Source of the DNA: Alphaproteobacteria bacterium
GTDB taxonomy: Bacteria > Pseudomonadota > Alphaproteobacteria > UBA828
Assembly (NCBI GenBank): GCA_022826345.1
Contig: JAJDVB010000034.1
Location: forward strand, 1 to 11,953
DNA: 11,953 nt
Reading direction: 5' to 3'
In this document: positions 1 through 7,409 of the stretch, in pieces
Position numbering within the stretch: position 1 is the first letter of the stretch
How the letters are laid out: each line of letters starts with the position of its first letter
Program-made: the position numbers and the translations under genes
Notes under the pieces: model-generated
What the model was told of the DNA's origin: nothing
What the model saw: the letters and a program-made list of their open reading frames with translations, nothing else
The model's database searches: none

Positions 1-65
1 TCGGAGGATCCGGAGCGTCTTGGTGGAGCGAACGGCCATTGCTGCGAAAGGCCCAGAAACCTCGC
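1..65. other. Leader or spacer upstream of tRNA-Gly, no gene recognised
   Basis: These 65 bases precede the tRNA and are cut by the window edge. No + strand reading frame has a stop before the tRNA, but none of the short translations resembles a family I know. They do not look like the end of FusA, which would be expected in a canonical str operon, and there is no tRNA 3' end (T arm plus CCA). I see no convincing -35/-10 pair. The promoter of the tRNA-tuf unit is probably further upstream. Confidence 0.4.
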
Positions 66-139
66 GCGGGTGTAGCTCAATGGTAGAGCCCCAGCCTTCC
101 AAGCTGGTTGTGTGGGTTCGATTCCCATCACCCGCTCCA
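66..139 (+). tRNA. tRNA-Gly (anticodon TCC)
   Basis: A complete cloverleaf can be drawn. The 7-bp acceptor stem is GCGGGTG at 66-72 with CACCCGC at 129-135. The anticodon stem CCAGC/GCTGG (91-95 with 103-107) encloses loop CTTCCAA with anticodon TCC at 98-100. The variable loop is 4 nt. The T stem GTGGG/CCCAT (112-116 with 124-128) closes a TTCGATT loop. The discriminator is T136 and CCA is encoded at 137-139. It would read GGA and, by wobble, GGG codons. Its 3' end lies 62 nt before tuf with no terminator between, so it is probably co-transcribed with tuf and released by RNase processing, as in the E. coli tRNA-tufB operon. Confidence 0.97.
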
Positions 140-140
140 A

Positions 141-170
141 CCGCGATTTGCGCGGGACCGGCCGCCGGCC
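141..170 (+). other. GC-rich hairpins between tRNA-Gly and tuf
   Basis: CCGCG (141-145) and CGCGG (151-155) form a perfect 5-bp stem with loop ATTTG, starting two bases after the tRNA CCA. A second self-complementary stretch, GGCC-GCC-GGCC, follows at 160-170. No T-run follows either, so they do not look like a terminator. They may mark the processing boundary between the tRNA and the 5' end of tuf mRNA, or may simply reflect high GC content. The role is inferred. Confidence 0.35.
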
Positions 171-201
171 CGCGACGCCAGACCACACTGGGGAATTAGC
201 G

Positions 202-1392
202 ATGTCGAAGGCGAAGTTTGAGCGTACGAAGCCGCACTGCAACGTTGGGACGATCGGTCATGTGGATCATGGCAAGACGACGTTGACGGCGGCGATCACG
301 AAGGTCTTGGCGGAGGCCGGGGGTGCGGAGTTCACGGCGTATGACGAGATCGACAAGGCGCCGGAGGAGAAGGCGCGCGGGATCACGATCGCGACGGCGC
401 ATGTGGAGTACGAGACGGGGGCGCGTCATTACGCGCACGTGGATTGCCCGGGTCACGCGGATTACGTGAAGAACATGATCACGGGCGCGGCCCAGATGGA
501 CGGCGCGATCCTCGTGGTCTCGGCAGCGGACGGCCCGATGCCTCAGACGCGGGAGCACATCCTGCTTGCGCGTCAGGTGGGCGTTCCTGCGCTGGTGGTC
601 TACATGAACAAGGTGGACATGGTTGACGACGAGGAGATCCTGGAGCTTGTGGAGCTTGAGGTTCGTGAGCTTCTGTCCGCGTACGAGTTTCCGGGCGAAG
701 ACATTCCCGTGATTCGGGGTTCTGCGCTTGCGGCGCTTGAGGGTGGCGACGAGGCGACGGGTCGAGACTCGGTCATGGAGCTGATGGAAGCGGTTGACGA
801 CTACGTACCGCAGCCTGAGCGTCCGAAGGACCAGCCGTTTTTGATGCCGATCGAGGACGTGTTCTCGATTTCGGGTCGTGGGACGGTTGTGACGGGCCGG
901 ATCGAGCGCGGCGTGGTGAAGGTGGGCGACGACGTGGGGATCATCGGGATCCGTGAGACGACGAAGACGGTGTGCACGGGCGTTGAGATGTTTCGGAAGC
1001 TCTTGGATCAGGGCGAGGCCGGGGACAACGTGGGGGTTCTGCTTCGTGGCACGAAGCGCGACGAGGTTGAGCGCGGCCAGGTGTTGGCGGAGCCTGGGAC
1101 GATCACGCCGCACACGCGATTTGAGGCGGAGACGTACATCCTTACGAAGGACGAGGGTGGGCGTCACACGCCGTTTTTCTCGAACTACCGTCCGCAGTTT
1201 TACTTCCGGACGACGGACGTGACGGGGACGATTGGTTTGCCGGAGGGGACCGAGATGGTGATGCCCGGCGACAACGTGACGATGCAGGTTGATCTGATTG
1301 CGCCGATCGCGATGGACGAGGGCTTGCGCTTCGCCATCCGCGAGGGCGGGCGCACCGTCGGCGCAGGCGTCGTCGCCAAAATCGTCGAGTAG
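202..1392 (+). CDS. tuf: Translation elongation factor Tu (EF-Tu)
   Basis: This 396-residue GTPase carries aminoacyl-tRNA to the ribosomal A site and is full length for the family. Visible motifs are G1 GHVDHGKT (19-26), G2 RGITI (59-63), G3 DCPGH (81-85, with catalytic His85), G4 NKVD (136-139) and G5 SAL (174-176). Domains 2 and 3 follow, ending in [15 protein letters not shown]. The start at 202 is chosen because GGGGA (190-194) lies 7 nt upstream; an in-frame ATG at 112 lies inside the tRNA and adds 30 unrelated residues. Codon use is odd: 31 of 33 Thr codons are ACG, and GCG, GTG/GTT and TTG/CTT are common, whereas neighbouring genes favour ACC, GTC and CTC. The last 24 codons switch to the neighbours' style. 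It lies between tRNA-Gly and rpsJ instead of behind fusA. Confidence 0.98.
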   Translation: MSKAKFERTKPHCNVGTIGHVDHGKTTLTAAITKVLAEAGGAEFTAYDEIDKAPEEKARGITIATAHVEYETGARHYAHVDCPGHADYVKNMITGAAQMDGAILVVSAADGPMPQTREHILLARQVGVPALVVYMNKVDMVDDEEILELVELEVRELLSAYEFPGEDIPVIRGSALAALEGGDEATGRDSVMELMEAVDDYVPQPERPKDQPFLMPIEDVFSISGRGTVVTGRIERGVVKVGDDVGIIGIRETTKTVCTGVEMFRKLLDQGEAGDNVGVLLRGTKRDEVERGQVLAEPGTITPHTRFEAETYILTKDEGGRHTPFFSNYRPQFYFRTTDVTGTIGLPEGTEMVMPGDNVTMQVDLIAPIAMDEGLRFAIREGGRTVGAGVVAKIVE

Positions 1393-1430
1393 AAGCCAAA
1401 CCGAGGCGGACAAGAGGCCGGGCACGCACG

Positions 1431-1743
<313 letters not shown>

Positions 1744-1745
<2 letters not shown>

Positions 1746-1749
1746 GAGG
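1744..1749 (+). promoter_or_regulatory. Ribosome binding site of rplC overlapping the rpsJ stop
   Basis: AGGAGG lies 5 nt before the rplC ATG at 1755, and its first two bases are the last two of the rpsJ TAG stop (1743-1745). A ribosome terminating on rpsJ would therefore sit on this site, which fits translational coupling. Confidence 0.75.
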
Positions 1750-1754
1750 GCGTC

Positions 1755-2636
1755 ATGGCCGGCCAGGCGGCAGCGCGCAGGCGCACGGGCGTGATCACCG
1801 AGAAGCTCGGCATGTCCCGCGTCTTCAACGACGCCGGCGAGCATGTGCCGGTGACCGTGCTGCGCGTGGACGGTTGCCAGGTCATCGCCCAACGGACGCC
1901 CGATGCGGGCGGCTATGTCGCGCTCCAGCTCGGTGCGGGCCGGGTCAAGGTCAAGAACACGCCGCGCGCGCTGCGCGGGCACTTCGCAAAGGCAAAGGTC
2001 GAGCCCAAGCGCCACGTGGCCGAGTTTCGGGTGAGCGAGGACGCTTTGGTGGATGTGGGCGCCACGCTCGGCGCCGATCACTTCGCCGCGGGCCAGTTCG
2101 TCGATGCGGTCGGCACCTCCATCGGCAAGGGCTTCGCCGGCGGCATGAAGCGGCACAACTTCTCGGGCCTGCGCGCGAGCCACGGTGTCTCCGTCTCGCA
2201 CCGCTCCCATGGCTCGACCGGCCAATGCCAGGACCCCGGCAAGGTCTTCAAGGGCAAGAAGATGGCGGGCCAGCTCGGGAACGCACGCGCGACCGTGCAG
2301 AACCTCGAGGTCGTGGCGACAGATGCCGAGCGGGGCCTGATCATGGTCAAGGGCGGCGTCCCCGGTCCCAAGGGTGGCGTCGTCCTGCTCTCCGACGCGA
2401 AGAAGCGCAACCTGCCGGACGATGTGCCGTTCCCTGCAGGGCTCTTCGTACCGCCGGAACCGGAGGCGGCGGACCCTGAGCCCGAGCCTGAGGACGACGC
2501 TCCCGCCGCCGAGGCTGAGGACGAGACCGCCGACGATGACAGTGGCGAGTCCGACGAGTCGCACGAAGACGACGACGGCGAGGCTGCGGACGAAGACACC
2601 GAAGAGGACGACGGCGACGAGGAGGAGTCCTCGTGA
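1755..2636 (+). CDS. rplC: 50S ribosomal protein L3 with long acidic C-terminal tail
   Basis: L3 is an early-assembly large-subunit protein whose loop reaches toward the peptidyl-transferase centre. Residues about 11-230 form a normal L3, including [17 protein letters not shown] (122-138) and [20 protein letters not shown] (153-172). Gln159 aligns with the E. coli glutamine methylated by PrmB (inferred). The protein is 293 residues against 209 in E. coli. The extra length is mainly a tail from about residue 233 to 293 with 34 Asp/Glu, no Lys or Arg and one His. Many alphaproteobacterial L3 proteins have Ala/Glu-rich tails, but this one is long and strongly Asp-rich. The N-terminus is also a few residues longer than in E. 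coli. The TGA stop overlaps the rplD start. Confidence 0.97.
   Translation: MAGQAAARRRTGVITEKLGMSRVFNDAGEHVPVTVLRVDGCQVIAQRTPDAGGYVALQLGAGRVKVKNTPRALRGHFAKAKVEPKRHVAEFRVSEDALVDVGATLGADHFAAGQFVDAVGTSIGKGFAGGMKRHNFSGLRASHGVSVSHRSHGSTGQCQDPGKVFKGKKMAGQLGNARATVQNLEVVATDAERGLIMVKGGVPGPKGGVVLLSDAKKRNLPDDVPFPAGLFVPPEPEAADPEPEPEDDAPAAEAEDETADDDSGESDESHEDDDGEAADEDTEEDDGDEEESS
2451..2633 (+). repeat. Low-complexity acidic codon tract in the 3' end of rplC
   Basis: This stretch encodes residues 233-293 of L3. It is built from imperfect runs of GAC, GAG, GAA and GCN codons, giving Pro/Glu-rich, then Ala/Glu-rich, then Asp/Glu/Ser-rich sequence. No exact long repeat unit is present. The trinucleotide character would make length variation by slippage plausible (inference). 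Confidence 0.7.
2620..2625 (+). promoter_or_regulatory. Ribosome binding site of rplD inside the L3 acidic tail
   Basis: AGGAGG, a perfect anti-SD match, is formed by the run of Glu codons at the very end of rplC and lies 7 nt before the GTG start of rplD at 2633. The protein sequence (Glu-Glu-Glu) and the ribosome binding site share these bases. The site supports the GTG start and coupling of L4 synthesis to L3. Confidence 0.8.
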
Positions 2637-3253
2637 AGGTCGACGTCATCGACTTCAAGGCCAAGCGCGTCGGCGAGATCGAGCTTGCCGACGAGGTGTT
2701 TGGCGTGCCCGTGCGGCCCGACCTGATGCAACGCACCGTGCGCTGGCAGCTCGCCAAGCGCCGAGCCGGCACGCACAAGACCAAGTCGGTGGCGGAGATC
2801 CGTGGGTCGACCCGCAAGCCCTTCAAGCAGAAGGGCACGGGCCGCGCCCGCGCGGGCTCTCGCCGCGCAGCGCACCATCGGGGCGGCGTGGCGATCTTTG
2901 GTCCCGTGCTGCGCGACCACGCCCACAAGCTGCCCAAGAAGGTGCGCAAGCTCGCGCTCAAGTCCGCGCTTTCCAGCAAGCAGGCGGACGGCAAGCTCTC
3001 GATCGTGGAATCCCTCGACCTCGGCTCGGCCAAGACTCGGGTGCTGGCCAATCGCATCGCGCGCCTGGGATGGTCGTCGGCGCTGGTCATCGACGGCGAC
3101 GAGGTCGATGCCGGCTTCGTTAGGGCCGCGGCTAACCTGACCGAGGTTCAGGTGCTCCCGCAGTTGGGCGCCAACGTCTACGACATCCTCCGCCGCGACC
3201 ACCTGGTGCTGACCCGGAGCGCGGTGGAAAGCCTGCAAGCGAGGCTCGCATGA
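2633..3253 (+). CDS. rplD: 50S ribosomal protein L4
   Basis: L4 binds 23S rRNA domain I and its loop lines the exit-tunnel constriction; in E. coli it also represses the S10 operon. The 206-residue product is full length. It shows the conserved tunnel-loop stretch [15 protein letters not shown] (62-76) followed by GGVAIFGP (84-91), and ends in a normal globular C-terminus. The start is GTG at 2633, in a four-base GTGA overlap with the rplC stop; the AGGAGG at 2620-2625 supports it. The C-terminus overlaps rplW by four bases (ATGA). No long leader before rpsJ is available for the classic L4 attenuation mechanism. Confidence 0.97.
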   Translation: MKVDVIDFKAKRVGEIELADEVFGVPVRPDLMQRTVRWQLAKRRAGTHKTKSVAEIRGSTRKPFKQKGTGRARAGSRRAAHHRGGVAIFGPVLRDHAHKLPKKVRKLALKSALSSKQADGKLSIVESLDLGSAKTRVLANRIARLGWSSALVIDGDEVDAGFVRAAANLTEVQVLPQLGANVYDILRRDHLVLTRSAVESLQARLA

Positions 3254-3555
3254 GCGTCGAGCCCAAAGAGCGCTGGTACGACACGATTCTCGGCCCTGTG
3301 GTGACCGAGAAGTCGACTCAGGGCTCGATGTACAACCAGGTCACCTTCAAGGTGCGCACCGACGCGACCAAGCCTCAGATCAAGGAAGCCGTGGAGGGGC
3401 TGTTCGAGGTCAAGGTGAGGAAGGTCAATACCAGCATGGTCAAGGGCAAGGTCAAGCGCGGCCCTCGCGGCCGGCTGGGCAAGCGCTCGGACTGGAAGAA
3501 GGCGACCGTATCGCTCGGCGAAGGCGATACCATCGACGTGATGACCGGGCTCTAG
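3250..3555 (+). CDS. rplW: 50S ribosomal protein L23
   Basis: L23 sits at the exit-tunnel rim and is the docking site for trigger factor, SRP and the Sec translocon, whose channel protein is encoded at the end of this cluster. The 101-residue sequence has the family core: [11 protein letters not shown] near residue 13, [19 protein letters not shown] in the middle, and the C-terminal [10 protein letters not shown]. The start at 3250 overlaps the rplD stop (ATGA), with GAGG at 3241-3244 upstream. Length and sequence are ordinary. Confidence 0.97.
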   Translation: MSVEPKERWYDTILGPVVTEKSTQGSMYNQVTFKVRTDATKPQIKEAVEGLFEVKVRKVNTSMVKGKVKRGPRGRLGKRSDWKKATVSLGEGDTIDVMTGL

Positions 3556-3558
3556 GCG

Positions 3559-4386
3559 ATGGCACTCAAGAACTACAAGCCGACCACGCCGGGGCGTCGC
3601 CAGCTCATCCTGGTGGACCGCTCCGACCTCTGGAAGGGCAAGCCGGTCAAGGCGTTGACTGAGGGCCTCAGCCAGAAGGGCGGGCGCAACAGCGATGGCC
3701 GCATCACCATGCGCCACCGCGGCGGCGGGCATAAGCGCCGCTACCGCAAGATCGACTTTAAGCGGCGCAAATTCGATGTGCCGGCGACCGTGGAGCGGCT
3801 CGAGTACGACCCCAACCGCTCGGCCTTCATCGCGCTGATCCGCTACGAAGACGGCGAGCAGGCCTACATCCTCGCCCCGCAACGGGTTTCACCGGGCGAC
3901 AAGGTGGTCTCCGGCGACCGCTGTGACATCAAGCCCGGCAACGCGATGCCGATGAGCAATATTCCCGTCGGCACGATCATCCACAATGTCGAGATGAAGC
4001 CGGGGAAGGGCGGCCAGATCGCGCGCTCGGCTGGCAACTACGTGCAGCTGGTCGGCAAGGATCAGGGCTACGCCCAGCTCAGGCTGCCGTCGGGCGAGCA
4101 GCGCATCGTCCACGGCCGATGTATGGCCACCATCGGCGCAGTCTCCAACCCCGACAATCAGAACACCAATCAGGGCAAGGCCGGCCGCATGCGCTGGAAA
4201 GGCCGGCGCCCCAAGGTGCGCGGCGTCGCCATGAACCCGGTTGACCATCCCCACGGCGGCGGCGAGGGCAAGTCCTCCGGCGGACGGCACCCGGTCACTC
4301 CCTGGGGCGTGCCCACCAAGGGCAAGCGCACGCGCAGCAACAAGCGAACCGACCGCTTCATCATGCGGCGTCGGGGCAAGAAGTAG
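3559..4386 (+). CDS. rplB: 50S ribosomal protein L2
   Basis: L2 is a large, basic protein needed for subunit association and peptidyl-transferase activity. The 275-residue sequence is full length. It has the [15 protein letters not shown] segment (55-69), the central SH3-like/OB region, and the highly conserved [13 protein letters not shown] motif (225-237), followed by the basic tail ending RRRGKK. Both histidines of that motif are intact. It starts three bases after the rplW TAG with no strong Shine-Dalgarno sequence visible, which fits coupling to rplW translation. Confidence 0.98.
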   Translation: MALKNYKPTTPGRRQLILVDRSDLWKGKPVKALTEGLSQKGGRNSDGRITMRHRGGGHKRRYRKIDFKRRKFDVPATVERLEYDPNRSAFIALIRYEDGEQAYILAPQRVSPGDKVVSGDRCDIKPGNAMPMSNIPVGTIIHNVEMKPGKGGQIARSAGNYVQLVGKDQGYAQLRLPSGEQRIVHGRCMATIGAVSNPDNQNTNQGKAGRMRWKGRRPKVRGVAMNPVDHPHGGGEGKSSGGRHPVTPWGVPTKGKRTRSNKRTDRFIMRRRGKK

Positions 4387-4401
4387 GGCGGGGGACAGTC
4401 G

Positions 4402-4680
4402 ATGGCGCGTTCCGTTTGGAAAGGCCCCTTCGTTGACGGCTATCTTCTCAAGAAGGCCGAAGAGGCGCGGGCGACCGGCCGCAAGGACATCATCCGCACC
4501 TGGTCGCGGCGCTCCACGATCCTGCCGCAGTTCGTGGGCCTCACCTTCGGCGTCTACAACGGGCGCAAGTTCCTGCCCGTGCTGGTGAACGAGAACATGG
4601 TCGGCCACAAGTTCGGCGAATTCTCGCCGACGCGGGTCTTCCACGGCCATGCCGGCGACAAAAGGGCGCGGCGGGGCTGA
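4402..4680 (+). CDS. rpsS: 30S ribosomal protein S19
   Basis: S19 is a small-subunit head protein that contacts S13 and the intersubunit bridge. The 92-residue sequence is complete. It begins [16 protein letters not shown], then [14 protein letters not shown] and YNGRKFLPV, with the rRNA-binding [11 protein letters not shown] near residue 68 and a basic C-terminal tail. GGGGGA (4390-4395) is 6 nt before the ATG and serves as ribosome binding site. rplV follows after two bases. Confidence 0.97.
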   Translation: MARSVWKGPFVDGYLLKKAEEARATGRKDIIRTWSRRSTILPQFVGLTFGVYNGRKFLPVLVNENMVGHKFGEFSPTRVFHGHAGDKRARRG

Positions 4681-4682
4681 TC

Positions 4683-5063
4683 ATGGGCAAGACCGCACGA
4701 TCCCGGCGGCTCGGCGAGACCGAAGCTCAGGCGGTGATCCGGAACCTCCGGATCAGTCCGCAGAAGCTCGGCCTGGTCACCGAGACCATTCGCGGGCGCC
4801 CGGTGGGCGAGGCGTTGATCACGCTGGCGCATTCGCGCCGCCGCATCGCCGGCGACGTGCGCAAGTGCCTGCAATCGGCGATCGCGAACGCGGAGAACAA
4901 TCACGAGCTGGATGTGGACCGGCTCGTCGTGGCGGAAGCGACGGTCGGCAAGGGTTTGGTGATGAAGCGCTGGCGGCCCCGCGCGCGCGGTCGGGTCGGA
5001 CGCGTGATGAAGCCGTTCAGTCATCTCACCATCGTGGTGCGCGAACGCGCCAAGGGGGCCTGA
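4683..5063 (+). CDS. rplV: 50S ribosomal protein L22
   Basis: L22 spans the 23S rRNA domains, and its beta-hairpin lines the exit tunnel next to L4. The 126-residue sequence shows [13 protein letters not shown] (20-32), [16 protein letters not shown] in the middle, and the hairpin and C-terminus [20 protein letters not shown] followed by LTIVVRE. A 10-15 residue basic N-terminal extension precedes the core, as is common in alphaproteobacteria. The TGA stop shares its final A with the ATG of rpsC (TGATG), indicating coupling. Confidence 0.97.
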   Translation: MGKTARSRRLGETEAQAVIRNLRISPQKLGLVTETIRGRPVGEALITLAHSRRRIAGDVRKCLQSAIANAENNHELDVDRLVVAEATVGKGLVMKRWRPRARGRVGRVMKPFSHLTIVVRERAKGA

Positions 5064-5740
5064 TGGGTCAAAAGGTCAATCCCGTCGGGCTGCGTCTCGG
5101 CATCAACCGCACCTGGGATTCGCGCTGGTACGCCGATGACGACTACGCCCAGCTGCTGCACGAGGACCTGCAGATTCGCAAGTTTCTGTTCGACCGGCTG
5201 AACCAGGCGGGGATCGGGCGCATCGTCATTGAGCGCCCGGCCAAGAAGGCGCGCATTACCATCCACACCGCCCGGCCGGGCGTCGTGATCGGCAAGAAGG
5301 GCGCTGACATCGAGCGGCTGCGCACCGACATCACCAAGATGACGGGGAGCGACGTTCACCTGAACATCGTCGAGATCCGCAAGCCCGAGATCGAGGCCAA
5401 GCTGGTGGCCGAGAACATCGCCCAGCAGCTCGTGCGCCGGGTGGCGTTCCGCCGGGCCATGAAGCGGGCCGTGCAGTCCGCGATCAGGCTCGGCGCGCAG
5501 GGCATCCGTATCAACTGCGGCGGCCGCCTCGGCGGCGCCGAGATCGCGCGGACCGAGTGGTATCGCGAAGGCCGGGTGCCGCTCCACACGCTCCGGGCCG
5601 ACGTGGACTTCGGGCTCGCCACGGCGCGCACGGCCTACGGCACCTGCGGCGTCAAGGTCTGGGTGTTCAAGGGCGAGATCATGGCGCACGACCCCATGGC
5701 GCAAGACAAGCGCGCCATGGAGCAGGCCACGCCCCGCTAG
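5063..5740 (+). CDS. rpsC: 30S ribosomal protein S3
   Basis: S3 lies at the mRNA entry channel and contributes to helicase activity and S10/S14 contacts. The 225-residue product starts [14 protein letters not shown], which fixes the start at 5063; the open frame extends further upstream but is out of register with any S3 homology. The KH domain shows [18 protein letters not shown] (70-87), with the GxxG loop intact. The C-terminal domain has [20 protein letters not shown] and [20 protein letters not shown] (5052-5058) inside the end of rplV is the likely ribosome binding site. Length is near the family norm. Confidence 0.97.
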   Translation: MGQKVNPVGLRLGINRTWDSRWYADDDYAQLLHEDLQIRKFLFDRLNQAGIGRIVIERPAKKARITIHTARPGVVIGKKGADIERLRTDITKMTGSDVHLNIVEIRKPEIEAKLVAENIAQQLVRRVAFRRAMKRAVQSAIRLGAQGIRINCGGRLGGAEIARTEWYREGRVPLHTLRADVDFGLATARTAYGTCGVKVWVFKGEIMAHDPMAQDKRAMEQATPR

Positions 5741-5768
5741 GGCCGGACGGGGACCCGGGGACCGGATC

Positions 5769-6191
5769 ATGCAGCAGCCGAAATCCACCAAGTACCGCAA
5801 GGCCCACAAGGGCCGCATCCATGGCAAGGCCAAGGGCGGCACGCAGCTCAATTTCGGCGCCTACGGGCTCAAGGCGATCACGCCCGGCCGCATCACGGCA
5901 CGCGAGATCGAGGCCGGAAGGCGCACCGTCACAAGGCACATGAAACGTGCCGGCAAGATCTGGATCCGCATCTTCCCGGACGTGCCGGTCTCGACCAAGC
6001 CCGCCGAGGTGCGCATGGGCAAGGGCAAGGGCACGCCGGAATACTGGGTCGCCAAGGTGAAGCCCGGCCGCATCATGTTCGAGGTGGACGGCGTGCCGCG
6101 CGCGGTGGCGGAAGAGGCGTTCCGCCGCGCGTCCGCGAAGTTCAGGGTGCAGACCAGGGTGGTGACCCGGCTCGGCGAAGGGGCGTCCTGA
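5769..6191 (+). CDS. rplP: 50S ribosomal protein L16
   Basis: L16 is a late-assembly protein that organises the A-site tRNA region of the large subunit. The 140-residue protein has [12 protein letters not shown] near the N-terminus, KIWIRIFPD (63-71), and the loop [15 protein letters not shown] beginning at residue 81. Arg82 corresponds to the E. coli arginine hydroxylated by RoxA/YcfD (alignment by eye). It begins [11 protein letters not shown], the expected family start. GGGGA (5757-5761) lies 7 nt upstream, in a 28-nt GC-rich gap after rpsC. The stop overlaps rpmC by one base. Confidence 0.97.
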   Translation: MQQPKSTKYRKAHKGRIHGKAKGGTQLNFGAYGLKAITPGRITAREIEAGRRTVTRHMKRAGKIWIRIFPDVPVSTKPAEVRMGKGKGTPEYWVAKVKPGRIMFEVDGVPRAVAEEAFRRASAKFRVQTRVVTRLGEGAS

Positions 6192-6397
6192 TGAACGGCG
6201 TCGAAGTCCGCCTCAAGACCGACGACGAGCTCCATACGATGCTGCTCGCGTTGAAGAAAGAGGCGTTCAACCTGCGCTTCCAGCGGGCCTCCGGCCAGCT
6301 TGAGAACACCGCGCGCATGCGCGCCGTGCGGCGCGACGTAGCCCGCATCAAGACGATCGTTGCCGAGCGCAAGCGCGCGGGCGGCGACGAAACGTGA
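6191..6397 (+). CDS. rpmC: 50S ribosomal protein L29
   Basis: L29 is a small two-helix protein beside L23 at the tunnel exit. The 68-residue sequence shows the family pattern: [20 protein letters not shown], then the hallmark [20 protein letters not shown], then a second helix with [15 protein letters not shown]. The ATG at 6191 shares its A with the rplP TGA. AAGGGG (6178-6183) lies 7 nt upstream within rplP. Confidence 0.96.
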   Translation: MNGVEVRLKTDDELHTMLLALKKEAFNLRFQRASGQLENTARMRAVRRDVARIKTIVAERKRAGGDET

Positions 6398-6415
6398 GGA
6401 TTTGGGAGATGGGTG

Positions 6416-6423
6416 AAGGAGAG
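6416..6423 (+). promoter_or_regulatory. Ribosome binding site of rpsQ
   Basis: AAGGAGAG lies 5 nt before the ATG at 6429, in the 31-nt gap after rpmC. It supports that start, which gives the usual S17 N-terminus ([11 protein letters not shown]). Confidence 0.7.
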
Positions 6424-6428
6424 CACGC

Positions 6429-6677
6429 ATGCCGCGCCGTGTAATGCGGGGCACCGTGGTCGGCGACAAGGCGGACAAGACCGTTGTCGTCCGCGTCGAT
6501 CGCCGCGTCATGCATCCGCTCTACAAGAAGGTCGTGCGCCGCTCGAAGCGCTACACCGCCCATGACGACGGCAACAGCCACAAGGTCGGCGACATCGTGC
6601 AAATTCGCGAGTGCGCCCCCATCTCCAAGCGCAAGCGCTGGATCGTGCTCGACGAAGCCAGCGCCGAGCAGGGCTGA
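6429..6677 (+). CDS. rpsQ: 30S ribosomal protein S17
   Basis: S17 is a primary 16S rRNA-binding protein with an OB fold. The 82-residue protein has [20 protein letters not shown] at the N-terminus, [19 protein letters not shown] in the middle, and [18 protein letters not shown] with the conserved ISKxKRW motif. It closes the S10-type gene set; the spc-type set begins 33 nt later with rplN. Nothing in that gap looks like a terminator or promoter. Confidence 0.97.
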   Translation: MPRRVMRGTVVGDKADKTVVVRVDRRVMHPLYKKVVRRSKRYTAHDDGNSHKVGDIVQIRECAPISKRKRWIVLDEASAEQG

Positions 6678-6710
6678 ACGGCGCGGTAGAGAGCGGAAGG
6701 GTCGAGTGAC

Positions 6711-7079
6711 ATGATTCAGATGCAGACGAATCTGGATGTCGCCGACAATTCCGGTGCGCGGCGCGTGCAGTGCGTGAAGGTGCTGGGCGGGTCCAAGCGC
6801 AAGACCGCCTCGGTGGGCGATACCATCGTCGTCACGGTCAAGGAGGCAATCCCGCGCGGCAAGGTGCGCAAGGGTGAGCTCCACCGTGCCGTCATCGTGC
6901 GCACCGCGAAGGAAATCAGGCGCCCGGACGGCAGCGCGATCCGCTTCGACCGCAATGCGGCCGTGCTTATCACCGCCCAGGGCGAGCCGATCGGCACCCG
7001 CATCTTCGGGCCGGTGACCCGCGAGCTCCGTCAGCGCCGGTACATGAAGATCATCTCACTCGCGCCCGAGGTGCTGTAG
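6711..7079 (+). CDS. rplN: 50S ribosomal protein L14
   Basis: L14 forms an intersubunit bridge and is the docking surface of the silencing factor RsfS. The 122-residue length is exactly that of most bacteria. It reads [19 protein letters not shown], then [18 protein letters not shown], then [20 protein letters not shown] and [13 protein letters not shown], ending ISLAPEVL. All family landmarks are intact. GGAAGGG (6695-6701) lies 9 nt upstream of the start. Confidence 0.98.
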   Translation: MIQMQTNLDVADNSGARRVQCVKVLGGSKRKTASVGDTIVVTVKEAIPRGKVRKGELHRAVIVRTAKEIRRPDGSAIRFDRNAAVLITAQGEPIGTRIFGPVTRELRQRRYMKIISLAPEVL

Positions 7080-7085
7080 GCCGCC

Positions 7086-7409
7086 ATGCGCAAGCGAAAG
7101 ATACGCAAGGATGACGAGGTCATCGTCCTCACCGGACGAGACAAGGGCAAGCGCGGCGCCGTGCTTCGGATCATCACCAAGACCGACCGCGTGCTCGTCG
7201 AGGGCGTCAACGTGACCAAGCGCCACGTCAAGCCGACTCAGGGCGATCCGCAGGGCGGTATTGTCGAACGCGAGGCGCCGATCCATATATCGAACGTGGC
7301 GCTGATCGATCCCGAAAGCGATCGGCCGACCCGCGTGCGATACAAGAATCTCGAGGACGGGCGCAAGGTGCGCGTCGCCGCCCGCTCGGGGGAAGTGATC
7401 GATGTCTGA
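7086..7409 (+). CDS. rplX: 50S ribosomal protein L24
   Basis: L24 is an assembly initiator that binds the 5' domain of 23S rRNA and lies near the tunnel exit. The 107-residue protein begins with a KOW-type segment, [19 protein letters not shown] (9-27). It continues with [20 protein letters not shown] and [14 protein letters not shown], where the HxSNV motif is typical. It starts six bases after the rplN stop without a strong Shine-Dalgarno sequence. Its last eight bases overlap the start of rplE (ATGTCTGA). Confidence 0.97.
   Translation: MRKRKIRKDDEVIVLTGRDKGKRGAVLRIITKTDRVLVEGVNVTKRHVKPTQGDPQGGIVEREAPIHISNVALIDPESDRPTRVRYKNLEDGRKVRVAARSGEVIDV
7388..7395 (+). promoter_or_regulatory. Ribosome binding site of rplE within rplX
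   Basis: GGGGGAAG lies 6 nt before the ATG at 7402, inside the last codons of rplX. It decides the start of rplE and so supports its extended N-terminus. In E. coli the S8 repressor site of the spc operon lies in this same junction; I could not establish an equivalent structure here by eye. Confidence 0.65.

Noticed and set aside
112..201. In-frame upstream ATG that would extend EF-Tu by 30 residues
   Set aside because: It lies inside the tRNA-Gly gene, the added residues match no EF-Tu, and the ATG at 202 has a well-placed GGGGA and gives the standard N-terminus.
196..1425. Long open reading frame (409 codons) antisense to tuf
   Set aside because: It mirrors the whole tuf gene. The translation is low-complexity Arg/His/Leu-rich, has no family resemblance, and such antisense frames are expected where third positions are mostly G or C.
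4649..5062. Upstream extension of the rpsC frame by 138 codons
   Set aside because: This part overlaps rplV in another frame and its translation is not S3-like. [14 protein letters not shown] at 5063 is the conserved S3 start.
5732..5752. CCCCG/CGGGG inverted repeat at the rpsC-rplP junction, with a GGGGACC-like direct repeat
   Set aside because: The stem is only 5 bp with an 11-nt loop, there is no T-run, and the GC-rich context makes it likely by chance. I do not call a terminator.
6678..6710. Possible separate spc-operon promoter between rpsQ and rplN
   Set aside because: The 33-nt gap is GC-rich, has no -35/-10 pair and mainly holds the rplN ribosome binding site.
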